In this document: positions 38,730-48,674 of the stretch, piece after piece | How the letters are laid out: each line of letters starts with the position of its first letter | How positions within the stretch are numbered: position 1 is the first letter of the stretch | DNA from: Phytophthora sp. 'mugwort' | Lineage: Eukaryota; Oomycota; Peronosporomycetes; Peronosporales; Peronosporaceae | DNA length: 64,000 bases | Reading direction: 5' to 3' | Assembly: GCA_033558025.1 (NCBI GenBank) | Contig: JAUCEF010000001.1 | Coordinates: 124,001 to 188,000, forward strand | Notes under the pieces: model-generated | Database searches by the model: none | Told to the model about the DNA's origin: nothing | Seen by the model: only the letters and a program-made list of their open reading frames with translations | Position numbers and translations under genes: made by a program

Positions 38730-40700
38730 TCAGAGCAAAAAACGACGCTTTCCGTCTGCAAACACTCCGCACTTGCGCCGAGCGCGTAAAGTGGTTTTGC
38801 TCATGCGTTGGTACTGAGCCAAGGAGCTGAAAGCTGGTACCAATGTATGAGTGGGGGCAGGCGATTCATCATCACCAGCACGTGCAGCACCAACCCGTGT
38901 AAATCTATCCATCGTGAACTGTTGAAGGTCAACTGGTGGCATAATGCGAGATAAATGAATTGAAATCAACGATGGATGAATCGAGGCATCCAGATTCACT
39001 AGCTTCGTACTTGAACGCTTGTAATGCATCCACGACCACCATTCCAAACAAAGTAGAGAACAACCTGTGGTGCCAACGCTTTGTGTGCCAACCCTTTCAA
39101 ACTCCAAGCTCCCTTGTCTATCGTGATCATTGACGTCGATAGCTGAGGATTTAGAATAACAGAGTTCAATCATTTGAGGCCGCTCCACTCGACGTTCGTA
39201 CTGAAGCGTTCAGATTTGTTCACCGCAGACACTCTCCCATGTACTGACAGCGTGAGACGTCGACACATCAGTTTGTGTCGACATCTCATGCTGTCAGTAC
39301 CTGCGAGAGAGGTGCCGCGGTTTAAAATGATGCACTTGGCCTTGCAATCTGCCCAACACATCGCATACATGCGCGTCCCTTTTTGTGTAGTACTCTGCAG
39401 CAATTTGAAAGAACCGCGAGCTGGCTCAGTAGAAAACCACTCCGTCGTGTACTTTTTTGTGTAGTCAAAAGACGCCGTCTTGATCATACCCATGAAGTAG
39501 AGCCCTAACAACTGCTCTAATTGCACCAACGTCTTCACAGATGCAAAAGCACTATCGACAACTACTGTTCGCTCAGTTCCTTTGCAGACCTCAGACAGAC
39601 GGAGTGTGACAGCAGTTTCCTCACCTCACCAGAAAAGCGTGATACGCTTTTTGTTTTTGTCGCTTAGTACCTTCGACTGAGTCCAGCCCCAGAAGAACCC
39701 CGGAGTCACCATCGGCAATTGACTTCAGATCCGCACCAATTCTTTCAGGCTTTCTAGGAATTTTTGTCTTGTGCGGTATGCCATCGTGACAATATTTTCT
39801 TTCTTTTCCTTGCCACGAACTCATCCACTCATCCACACACAAAATTTCCCCGGGAGACACCACATCAAAACGCCGGTTATTGAAACCAAGAGCAATCGGA
39901 CGAATCAGTTTCCAAGGATCATCTGATACCACGTCGTCTGCAAATGACAGCGCGCTGGCAATTTGATCGAAAGTGTGTCGTGATATTGAACTTCTCTCCA
40001 TAATTAGGAGCCGTGCCAACAAAATATTCTTGCACCTCTTTGTCCCAGTAGGCTCTCAAGGGCCCCCGTCTGGGTTCGACTCCATTGCAAGGCGGATCCC
40101 AAGCCAGCGGAACAAATCACCTTCGGCAATATATTTTTGTCGCCGAGCTTGAAGCTTTTTATTGGTGTGTTGAATAATATTTTGTGTCGTCGACCACGGG
40201 TACATCAGGTAAAGCTCTTGGCAAACGATTTTTCACCGAGTTGAAGAACGGAAGGCCACCGAAATGAAGTTTTACGCTTGCGTGCCAGCGCAGCGGGGTC
40301 AATAATGACGTCAGCGCAAACTCCAACGTTCGGCTATTGGTAGGACCTTGCCGTCGTCCGAGATACCAGCTGCAGCGAGTAAATCTACTGTGCTCTCGTC
40401 GCCCTCCTCCTCTGAGTTGGACGCATCAGAAGAAGATGAGGACATGCTCCCGGAATCATCAGCACTACGTAATAGAGCGGTCAGAGATTCTGCGGAGAGT
40501 GGTTCATGCGCCACTTGAGAAGGTTCACTCTCGGCTGCAACAAATGGGCCAATGGCGCGTGAAGACACTCGCTCGATCACTCCACTGTCCCACTCGACCT
40601 CATACCACGGTTGCATGGTGCTAGGATTGATAGAGAGGATGATTCCACGCTTGTTTGCCGTTGCCTTCGTTTTCCCCGCTACACGATCTCCAACACCCAA
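38730..40700 (-). pseudogene. piggyBac-like transposase, broken
   Basis: Minus-strand fragments give a piggyBac-type protein. An N-terminal chromo-like part has INPSTMQPWYEVEWDSG (about 40630-40580) and an acidic Ser-rich linker. Next come FRWLGIRLAMESNPDGG (about 40110-40060), SISRHTFDQIASALSFADD (about 39990-39935) and DPWKLIRP with the catalytic block PGEILCVDEWMSSW (about 39860-39815). HKTKIPRKPERIGADLKSIADGDSG (about 39780-39700) follows, then GLYFMGMIKTAS and ADCKAKCIILNRGTSLAGT in another frame. There is a stop near 40311, another frame change near 39600, and a foldback at 39241-39300. Confidence 0.85.
39241..39300. repeat. 60-bp foldback, 27-bp arms
   Basis: The arms at 39241-39267 and 39274-39300 (outer ends GTACTGACAGC) pair with two mismatches around a six-base loop. 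It lies in the piggyBac pseudogene, where it breaks the expected protein pattern. Confidence 0.85.
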
Positions 40701-40704
40701 AAAT

Positions 40705-40780
40705 ATTATTTACAGTTAGTATGTAGGCGCATTAACCTTTCTTACCAATCCAAGCCCACGCACGGGTTCATTTAAAAATA
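40705..40780. repeat. Second copy of the TTAA target site
   Basis: TTTACAGTTAGTATGTA, two bases, then CGCATTAA (TTAA at 40732-40735) matches the sequence left of the TTAA element (28908-28935). The bases that follow (CTTT, TTACC, AAGCCCACGC, GGG) match the sequence right of it (38538-38575). It therefore reads as an undivided version of the target. Confidence 0.7.
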
Positions 40781-40784
40781 GCTG

Positions 40785-41063
40785 ATGCCATGCTATAACA
40801 CTTCTAGCATTGTGTTATGTATTTGAAAATGAAGACGAGATGCAGAGGTGACCAGCGCCTTTTATTCGATCACAAGTGAAGCAGTCGTCATGTGAAAGTA
40901 TCCTAGATGTTATTCTATTGGGTGGTTCTGATGATCTTGTACCATATATGGTACCCATCCGTGACGTCATTGTAGTGACGTCAAAACGATGTTGGCTACA
41001 TAGGGGTACTTGGGTACACCATTATGAAGAGTGGCTCAGCACTCTTCATGTAACCCCGTTACA
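40785..41063 (-). repeat. LTR-like sequence (right arm copy, longer)
   Basis: Read on the minus strand it begins TGTAACGGGGTTACATG at 41063 and extends past the arm edge at 40895 for about 110 more bases. The extension includes AATAAA and a short inverted pair (ATAACAC...GTGTTAT). The CRE-like TGACGTCA pair lies at 40962-40983. I could not define its 3' end or a target duplication. Confidence 0.45.
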
Positions 41064-42182
41064 CGTATGCTTGTCGTTGGGAACAGCACTTTCCTGCACC
41101 GTGAACTCCGTGTTTTGTATGTTCACGAAGTGCGTCTCTAGCGTGTGCGTCGTCTCGTTTACCTGCTTGTACACGATCGCCATCTTCTGCGCCAGCTTCG
41201 AGATGGATTGCGGCGTGCGGGTGCCTGCCGCCACATATTCGCCCAGCATCAGGAGGAATTCGCCACGCAGCTTGTTATTCCGTTGACCGAGTTACGCGAG
41301 AACGGCACGCCCCGGTGCTACTGGCCGTTGATGTTGCTCTACACCTTGGCCTGATCGTCCACGGCCGCGGATTGAGAGAACAACTTGTCGTGATTCGTAC
41401 ACCCTTTGTACTTCTACGCCAGCTCCTTCAGGTCGCACCGGCAGCTCAACGTCGACGTCACGTCGAACGTCTCGTGGCGCGCCTACTTCGTGGTCGACTG
41501 TTCCGTTGGAAGTTCATCTAGCTCTGCATATCTTGTGCTGTCCTCTCCTCTGTGGGGCCATCTTGATCTGGCGGCGGAGGCTAAAACAGAGTTCAGAGGA
41601 TTTTGTTTTCGAGTGAGTCCCCCTTTGAAAATGTCTTTCAAATCGAGTCCCCATTTGGAATTTTCCCTGTTAAAAATCGTTCAGCAATGCATCGTCTATG
41701 GTACTTACTGGCCGGTCGTATTTTCCGTCGTGATTCATAGTCGGGACCGCGTTCGCTATCGGTTCGTAGTCTTTGTGAGCATTATTTATCCAATCAGATT
41801 TAGCCATAATAATGTGTCCGCGTGGCCTAATGGATAAGGCATCGCCCTCCGAAGGCGGGGATTGGGGGTTCGAGTCCCCTCGAGGACGCTCTTTTGGTCA
41901 GAAATTTGCGTTTCACTCAGCTCAAATATCTGACGAGCAGTGATCTCTTGCTAGACAGGAAGGTGAAAATGCCACCGCCGGCGACGCCAACAGCCAAAAT
42001 AGGATGCAGGTTGCACACCCCACTCGCATACGACCGCGATCGAAACCGCAGCAGTGACCTCGTTTAGTTCGGAGCTGGCAGACCCCACCGAGATCGTCGC
42101 CGGAAAATAGATCGCCTCCCACGCGATAGTACAAGCGCTGCTGCTGTCGTCTGCCTTTCAGCGCGGTGGCAGACCAGCGAGC
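40895..42182. repeat. Right arm of the 1,288-bp inverted repeat
   Basis: This is the reverse complement of 27613-28900. Positions pair so that left plus right equals 69795 throughout. The outer edge lies 101 bases before the CDT1 start codon. It carries the second tRNA-Arg(CCG). Confidence 0.9.
41816..41888 (+). tRNA. trnR-CCG: tRNA-Arg, anticodon CCG (second copy)
   Basis: This is the same 73-base cloverleaf as in the left arm: loop CTCCGAA with anticodon CCG, T loop TTCGAGT, and one mismatch in the acceptor stem. It is on the opposite strand because it belongs to the inverted copy. Confidence 0.93.
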
Positions 42183-42282
42183 GATTGAGCGTTTGACTAA
42201 TTCACGAAATGTTTTTCGGACCCCAAAATAGCTGACCGTGTGCCCATACATTTTCACTGTCAAAACTTTTGTTTATACATAC

Positions 42283-43365
42283 ATGGCAATGACCGACAAA
42301 GCGTCGTCGTCGCAGCCTCGGCGCTCCACTCGACGGCTCGATACGCGGGCGCCGCCTTCTCTGCGCCTTCTAGTACGTCTCTTCTCGGCGCTGGAGTTCG
42401 GACTCGGCGCCTTGACGCTGTACCAGCACACGCCCGACTTTGCCGCCGTCAAACGTGCCGTGGAGAGCTCGAGCCAACTAAGTTTCACGCCCGCGCATCT
42501 ACAGCAGATTCTGCACCTGTTGCCGGGCGCCTACGCGCTCGAGTGGAAGAAAAACACGCGCACAGCTCGACGTCAAGCGCAGGAGGAGGGCGGCGACTCG
42601 CTCCAGGCCCAGCGCCAGCGACTAAAGCAGCAGCCGCCGGTGCTCACACTGCGTAAGCAGCAACTGCCACCTCCCGATGAGAACTGCGAGAGCCTCGAGG
42701 CTCGTATCACACTGTTCTTCACTAAGGTGAACGCCTACTTAAAGGGCCACGTGGAAGCCATCAAGAAGGAGTTCCCAGACATGACAGACGACGAGCTGAA
42801 AGACGCTCTGAAACTTGTGGAGATCGACAAGGAGCCGCTGCCTAAAATTCCGTCGGAAATTGCGAACAAGGCGAATCCGGCGGCATTATTGGAGAAAAAG
42901 GATAGCAAGGAGCAGGCAGACGGCGCGACAGATACCAAAGCCAAAGAGAAACTGGTGGAGGCACTCGCGAGACCCGTCCCGCAAGATTTAAAGACGCTCC
43001 CAGAGTGGCTCATCAACAAGGTCCGCAAGCAAGAGGTCGGTCGCAAGGGTGTAGCGGAGAACAGTGTCAAGGCCTTGAAAAAGCGGATGTTGTTAACGTT
43101 GCCGCAGCTCAGCGACCAGCTACAGTCGCTGGTTATTGTCACGAAGAAGTCCATTTTCCCCAAGACAGAAGTGGTGCGCAGACTAGATGTGCGAGCTCCG
43201 ATCAAGGGAAAAGTCGAGGAGCAACTGTACCTGCTCGAGTCGCTGGTGCCGGAATGGCTCACGGTAGTGCTTGATAACGGTAAAGAGTACATCAAGATCT
43301 CGACCGGCTGCAAGTACAACGCCGTCAAGACCTCGTTACGTCGCGCCATCTCGGTTGAAGCCTAA
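42283..43365 (+). CDS. CDT1: CDT1-like DNA replication licensing factor
   Basis: CDT1 loads the MCM helicase at origins in G1 and is held in check by geminin in animals. The product has 360 residues, shorter than animal CDT1 (about 550). The N-terminal part (about residues 25-95) fits the geminin-binding fold with LFSALEFGLGALTLYQHT...F...VK and HLQQILHLLPGAYALEW. The C-terminal part has LPEWLINKVRKQE and a winged-helix block LPQLSDQLQSLVIVTKKSIFPKTEVVRRL. I see no PIP degron at the N-terminus, which in animals couples destruction to replication. The ATG at 42283 is used; a second follows six bases later. There is no intron. Confidence 0.8.
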   Translation: MAMTDKASSSQPRRSTRRLDTRAPPSLRLLVRLFSALEFGLGALTLYQHTPDFAAVKRAVESSSQLSFTPAHLQQILHLLPGAYALEWKKNTRTARRQAQEEGGDSLQAQRQRLKQQPPVLTLRKQQLPPPDENCESLEARITLFFTKVNAYLKGHVEAIKKEFPDMTDDELKDALKLVEIDKEPLPKIPSEIANKANPAALLEKKDSKEQADGATDTKAKEKLVEALARPVPQDLKTLPEWLINKVRKQEVGRKGVAENSVKALKKRMLLTLPQLSDQLQSLVIVTKKSIFPKTEVVRRLDVRAPIKGKVEEQLYLLESLVPEWLTVVLDNGKEYIKISTGCKYNAVKTSLRRAISVEA

Positions 43366-43555
43366 GTCGTAGTAAGCAGGACGCAGCAAACTGGTACGAA
43401 CACTATAAATGGGAAACTAAACGGAGCTCTTCATAAAAACCCGAGAATGTAGCCATTTGGTCGTCTTCTATGGAATCTTGGATCTTGTTTTGACCTTGAA
43501 GCGACGCGACTCAGTTTTATTTTCGAAGAGCCCAAGTACGTGACATTCGACCGCC

Positions 43556-44530
43556 ATGGACGTCCGCTTCGCTACGATGGACGTGTCGAGTGACGCGCCT
43601 ACGGGTTGTGCGCGCGCGATCGTCAAGACAGTGGTGGCGCTGAGCCTCCCGTTCGTACTGAGTCCGCGCGAGGTGGCGAGCGAGGCTGCTACCAACGTGG
43701 CCGCAGCCTTCACCACGTGCTTCAGTCGTCTGCGGCAGCGCCGTCCGCAGTTCAACGAGGAGCACAAGGAGGCGTTGCTGACGGAGGACGAGCGCTTCTC
43801 GGAGGCGGCCATGATGGAGTTGCGTCGGCGGGTGATGCAAGATGGCGCCTCCACGACTCCGGCCATGCGGTGGGGGCCCATGGCCACGGATCAGTCGCCG
43901 CGGCCATCCCGCTGGAAACAACGCAAGATGCAGGAGCGAGCGGAACGCGCACGAGTCAAGAACAACCCGTCACTGTACTGGAAGAAGGCGAGTCCCGAGC
44001 AGGAGCAAGAGGCATTTACGACGTTGGCGTCGGACACGGAGAAGGCACTGGATCAACTCCTCGAGTCGACCAAGAAGATGAGAAAGCACTCCAAGAGCAG
44101 CGAGACGTTGGATGTAGAGGCTGTGAGACAGTTAAGTATGGACGAACAGCGTACACACGGAGCAGCGGAGAGGGCTGGTGCCATCTCTCCGGAAAAGACA
44201 GGGATTGAAAGTGTGCTGCTGGATCTCCAAGATGATGATGGAAGTTGTGATAAGGACCCGCTACGTGAGTGGCTCGCGGGAATCGACACGTCCCGATCGG
44301 AGGAGTACTGTGTATATGCTAAGCAGTTGGAGGAGCATGGCTTCCTGACGCTCGAAGACCTCGCGCAACTTGAGAGCGATGACGACGTGGAGCAAGTTAT
44401 GAGTGAGATAGGAATTGCCAAGTTCGCACATCGACTGCGTATTCGGAAAGCCATTCAACGACTGCATGCGCATTCTTCCGAGGAGGACTCGTCTCCCGTC
44501 GTTGCTCTTCCTGTGGCCGCCAGTGCGTGA
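43556..44530 (+). CDS. SAM-domain protein
   Basis: This intronless gene encodes 324 residues. The C-terminal 70 residues form a sterile alpha motif: LREWLAGIDTSRSEEYCVYA, LEEHGFLTLEDLAQLES and a final helix IAKFAHRLRIRKAIQRL. SAM domains mediate protein-protein or RNA contacts. The rest is charged and probably unstructured, apart from an N-terminal hydrophobic helix (about residues 22-42, VVALSLPFVLS) that is too short and polar-flanked to call a membrane anchor. It converges on the ACL gene with 130 bases between stops. The function is unknown. Confidence 0.75.
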   Translation: MDVRFATMDVSSDAPTGCARAIVKTVVALSLPFVLSPREVASEAATNVAAAFTTCFSRLRQRRPQFNEEHKEALLTEDERFSEAAMMELRRRVMQDGASTTPAMRWGPMATDQSPRPSRWKQRKMQERAERARVKNNPSLYWKKASPEQEQEAFTTLASDTEKALDQLLESTKKMRKHSKSSETLDVEAVRQLSMDEQRTHGAAERAGAISPEKTGIESVLLDLQDDDGSCDKDPLREWLAGIDTSRSEEYCVYAKQLEEHGFLTLEDLAQLESDDDVEQVMSEIGIAKFAHRLRIRKAIQRLHAHSSEEDSSPVVALPVAASA

Positions 44531-44659
44531 TGAAAGAGATGACAAGGAAGAGGTCATGGTAGATATGAAAGACACACAATTTCTCAAGCTTACTACAGGT
44601 ACTTAGCATCTACTACTTATGCGGAAATGTACTGGTATGCAAGACACGATACTGTCCAT

Positions 44660-47600
44660 TTAGAACTCCTCGTTCAGGTACGAGATATCATCCCATGGGT
44701 GACGGTACAGCGGCTGCTTGAGCCGCTTCTGGTCGAGGAAGTGACCGATGAAACCAATACTACGGCCAAGCACGAACAGGCCGTTGAGGCAGCCATTCTC
44801 GATCTGTTCGTTGGCTTCCTCCAGTGTAAAGACGCCGCAGTTACGCAGCAAGTCGACGAAGCAGACGGCAATGCAACCATCGACGTTGAGGATCAGGTTG
44901 CTGCGCTTCTTGGTCGTCACCTGTTCCACCTCCAGGGCGAAATCAAGCACGTCTGTGGACGGGAAGTTGGCCTTGGCGAACTCCTTGATGATAGTCACAC
45001 GTTTGTCCGGGTTGGACAGCGACTTGATGCGGTGGCCAATCCCCATAATGAGCTTGTTCTGCTTGCGCATGTCCACTACAAAATCAGTCGCGGACAGACC
45101 CGAGTCATGCGCGCTCGCGAACATCTCAGCCGCCTTGTCCAGAGCTCCACCAAAACGGGGGCCAATCGTCACCAGACCCGAGATCAAGGACGAAATTAGG
45201 TCCTTGCCGGCACGAGCAGTAACGATCGTATTATGGGCACCCGACACGGCCGGACCGTGGTCAGCCGTGACCATGAGAACCATCTCAATGAACTTGGAGG
45301 CGTACGCCGGCAGGTGGCGCTTGAACCACAGCAGACCGATAACGCCACCGACACCCATATCCTCCTCGAATACCTTAGAAATCGGAGTGCCAGCGTAGCG
45401 CAGCTCTTCTCCACGGTCATCCGAAATGGACGAGATGAAGTTAGCAGGCTTTCGGATCAGGCCAAGGTTCTTGGCCCACGCGTAGTCCATCGGTACTCTA
45501 GGGACAGGAACCTCCGGACGCGGTACAACCACACCGGATGCGACCATCGCGTCGAACTGCTTACGGATAGCGTTGCCAAACTGGTCGAAGTTCTCCGGCA
45601 CAATGGCACCAGCAGCAGCTAGAGCAGCGTTCTTGGCTGAAGCAGTCTCCGATTCGCCCGTAGCGCAAGCGCCGGCGTGGCCAAACTGCACCTCGAACGG
45701 GAAAATCTTGGCGCACGTACCAATACACCAGGCAACCACCGGCTTCTTAATGGCACCCGACTGGATGGCACGGCAGACAGCGAACTCGTCAGTGCCGCCG
45801 ACCTCACCGAGCAGCACCATCATCTTGACTTCCGGGTTCGCTTCGTAACGTAGCAGATGCTGGATGAATGTGGAGCCGGGGTACTTGTCACCACCAATGG
45901 CCACACCTTCGTACACGCCGTCGGTCGTCTGTGAGACGATATTGTTCAGCTCGTTCGACATTCCACCAGACTTGGAAACGTACGCCACGCTACCGGGGCG
46001 GTACAGCTTCGACTGCACGATGTTATCCAACATACCACCAGTGTTACCGATACGCAGACAACCAGGCTTGATGCCACCAACTGTGGCGGGGCCAATGATA
46101 CCGACATTCAATTCACGCGCCTTCTTCGAGATCAGACGCGACTGTTGCTCTGGCACACCTTCAGCAATAATGGCGTGCGTCTTGATCGTGTCGCTGTGCT
46201 CGAAGCCCTCCATGGTGGACTGGTACACGGAACGGAACGACGAGAAGTTGATCAATACACTCACGTCCGGGAACTTCTTGACAGCATCCGACAGCTTCTG
46301 GAACACGGGGATCAGACGCTCCGAAGTGCCCCAGTAGAACTTCAGGTAGTGGTTGGGCGAGAACGGGAAGATCAGAGCGGCCACGCTGGGGGTCTTGCGC
46401 TTGCATAGATAATCGAAGTCAAGCATGCCCTGCACAGCGCGTTGCTGCAAACCGTAGACGATGCAACGCGTCTTGTCGTTCATGCGTACAATACCCTCGT
46501 CCTGGATGACCACAGGAGCCTGTTTCTTTGCGACACTCTTGCTCTCCAGCTCATCGACGCATTCGGACTCCTCATTGTCACTGTTAGCAGCACTGCCCTC
46601 CTCCGAGACCGCCTTGCTCGAGCTGGGCTTGGTATCAGCGATGGCCTTGGCAGTGGGCTGGACGGCAGACACCGATGTGGGCTCCACAAGGCCAAGGGCC
46701 ATGGGGACGACAGCCGTAATGTGCGTCTCCGGGCCGAACACCTCAATAGGCACACCCGTTGCCTCACCGACCTCACGCATGACAGTCAGACCTTCCTGAC
46801 AGTTGGGGCCACCACGACGCACCCAAATGTGCACCTTGTTGTCCTTGAGCTTCTGCTGGTACTCCTTGATAGCGCGGATAATGCCCTTGAAGGTCAGTGC
46901 GACGTCCGTGAAGTTGGCAATGCCACCACCAATGATCAGCACCTTTCCACGCTCGTCAAAGTTGCGCGTCATGAGATCCAGGATAGTTTTGGCGTAGTGG
47001 TACGTGTGTGTCTCGCTGGGGGCCCCCGAATACTCACCGTAGTTGGCCAGCTCGTGGCCATAGCCCAGATCCGCGATCGTGTCAGCATAGACAACCGAGG
47101 CACCGCCACCGGCCACCATGGTCCAAATGCGGCCGGTATGGTTAAGAATCGTGAGCTTGAGTGAAGCGCCAGTCTTGGAGTCAAGGTCCTGAATAAACTC
47201 TTCCTCGGGGAACTTGGCGCGGCCGAAGGCTGGGGGAAACTCGATGGCGCCCCAGCGGTCACCGACGAGGAAGTTGGCGGTCTCGTCGAGCTTGGCGGCC
47301 ATGTCAAGCACCGAGATGTGGTCGCCTACGAGCACGATGGGATTGATCTCCATGTAGACGAAGTGCAGCTCGCGGAACTTGGCGAGCATGCCGACGAGGA
47401 ACTTGGCCAGGATGGGCTTGCGTGCTTCCTCGACCGACGAGAGCAGCGCAACGGCCACCTCCTCCTCAGAGGCGACGGACTCAATGCCAACCTGCAGACG
47501 CTTCGCCTTGGCATCGACATTACCGACGTCCACGCCGCCTTCGTGATGGAAAAGGATCTCCTCGCCGTCGCGATTCGAGACAATGCACACGTAGTGCTCG

Positions 47601-47977
47601 TCAGCGGCGCCGTGCTTGATGAAAGGCTCGACAATGAAGTGGGTAAGCACGCCCGTGACGGTCTCCACCTGGATGGGCTTGTTAATGCGCTCCCAGACCC
47701 AGTCCTGGACGTCGGCCCACGTGGCGTTGAGGAGCAGTAGGTTGGCCTTGCCGCGGCGCTTAATGAGCTGGTCGGGCTTGACCACGAGCTTCGTCTCGCC
47801 CAACGTCGTTAGCCATGGGCTGCTGGCCTCGATGGCGCCAAAGAATTCCTCGCGGCTCTGGCCGACAAAGCTCTTGCTCACAGCCACCTGTGCGAAGCGC
47901 TTGTTGAGATTGAAGGCCGGCAAACTCGTGGACAGGATGCGCTTGCCGTCGAACTCGCGGATCGCCTTGGCCGACAT
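44660..47977 (-). CDS. ACL: ATP-citrate lyase, single-chain
   Basis: ACL splits cytosolic citrate with ATP and CoA to acetyl-CoA and oxaloacetate, supplying lipid and sterol synthesis. The product has 1105 residues against 1101 in human ACLY, with all domains fused as in animals (ascomycete fungi use two genes). The order is an N-terminal ATP-grasp/citrate-binding region (ETVTGVLTHFIVEPFIKH, VYMEINPIVLVGDH), a linker rich in Ser/Glu (about residues 440-490), the CoA-binding part, the phospho-His loop FGHAGACATGESETA, and a C-terminal citrate-synthase domain (ADHGPAVSGAHNTIV, IGHRIKSLSNPD). The ATG at 47977 gives the family start. The frame stays open upstream to 48220 but that part has low-complexity content unlike ACL. 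A short (GT)n run lies just upstream. Confidence 0.96.
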   Translation of the reverse strand: MSAKAIREFDGKRILSTSLPAFNLNKRFAQVAVSKSFVGQSREEFFGAIEASSPWLTTLGETKLVVKPDQLIKRRGKANLLLLNATWADVQDWVWERINKPIQVETVTGVLTHFIVEPFIKHGAADEHYVCIVSNRDGEEILFHHEGGVDVGNVDAKAKRLQVGIESVASEEEVAVALLSSVEEARKPILAKFLVGMLAKFRELHFVYMEINPIVLVGDHISVLDMAAKLDETANFLVGDRWGAIEFPPAFGRAKFPEEEFIQDLDSKTGASLKLTILNHTGRIWTMVAGGGASVVYADTIADLGYGHELANYGEYSGAPSETHTYHYAKTILDLMTRNFDERGKVLIIGGGIANFTDVALTFKGIIRAIKEYQQKLKDNKVHIWVRRGGPNCQEGLTVMREVGEATGVPIEVFGPETHITAVVPMALGLVEPTSVSAVQPTAKAIADTKPSSSKAVSEEGSAANSDNEESECVDELESKSVAKKQAPVVIQDEGIVRMNDKTRCIVYGLQQRAVQGMLDFDYLCKRKTPSVAALIFPFSPNHYLKFYWGTSERLIPVFQKLSDAVKKFPDVSVLINFSSFRSVYQSTMEGFEHSDTIKTHAIIAEGVPEQQSRLISKKARELNVGIIGPATVGGIKPGCLRIGNTGGMLDNIVQSKLYRPGSVAYVSKSGGMSNELNNIVSQTTDGVYEGVAIGGDKYPGSTFIQHLLRYEANPEVKMMVLLGEVGGTDEFAVCRAIQSGAIKKPVVAWCIGTCAKIFPFEVQFGHAGACATGESETASAKNAALAAAGAIVPENFDQFGNAIRKQFDAMVASGVVVPRPEVPVPRVPMDYAWAKNLGLIRKPANFISSISDDRGEELRYAGTPISKVFEEDMGVGGVIGLLWFKRHLPAYASKFIEMVLMVTADHGPAVSGAHNTIVTARAGKDLISSLISGLVTIGPRFGGALDKAAEMFASAHDSGLSATDFVVDMRKQNKLIMGIGHRIKSLSNPDKRVTIIKEFAKANFPSTDVLDFALEVEQVTTKKRSNLILNVDGCIAVCFVDLLRNCGVFTLEEANEQIENGCLNGLFVLGRSIGFIGHFLDQKRLKQPLYRHPWDDISYLNEEF

Positions 47978-48674
47978 GGTGCGTGTGTGTGTGTCTTGAG
48001 GACTGGGGGGGACGCCGCAAAATCTCAAATGCGCATTCGGAGCGGCGGGCGCGGATCCGCTCGCGCGGCTGTGTGCCCACCCGGTCCACGCACGTGGAAA
48101 TCTGGGGTGGGGCGCAGAGGATGGGCGCGCTGCTTGGGGGCGCCGCGTCAGCACTTTTTGACTTGGTTTTTGTATGGGGAATAGGGACCCTTTGCGCACA
48201 AAGCGACACGATGACATCATGCCGTCGGACTCTCAGTGCTTTTGTACCGTATTTCAGTATGTTGTCAACGAAAAGAGAAAAACACTGTGTTACATGTTTC
48301 CAGGTATTGCTTTTCAGTTAACTATTCTATAGGTCAGGTTCTGGAGCATACGTCACCGAAAATGGTTTGAGGACAGGAGACCGCCGGATCTGCTGCTCGC
48401 GCTACAGATCAACTACCAAGAAGCAGGGCGCGGTCATTGCTGAGCACCCTCAGGCTCTTACAAGTGTCAGACTGTCACCATGGCGCTGTGACGCTGCCTT
48501 GCACCGGCGAAATCAGAGCCATGACGCAAAGCCGCAGTGATTGCCGACGGCGCCAGCTTCAACTTACCGTTTCGCATCGTCCAATCATTCCGATTGCGCC
48601 GGGCGGCTCCACGATAAACACGTCAACACCTTCGGATTCTTTCGGTCCTCGCTCCTGCGGCGCTGCTACTGCAG
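47978..48674. other. Upstream region of ACL
   Basis: About 700 bases lie between ACL and the next leftward gene, on the same strand. It includes a short GT microsatellite (47980-47995) and GC-rich sequence that must contain the ACL promoter. No initiator match, repeat or small gene could be made out. Confidence 0.4.

Noticed and set aside
44660..48220. ATP-citrate lyase starting at 48220
   Set aside because: The extra 81 residues are Pro/Arg/Ser-rich and unlike any ACL. The ATG at 47977 matches the known N-terminus and length.
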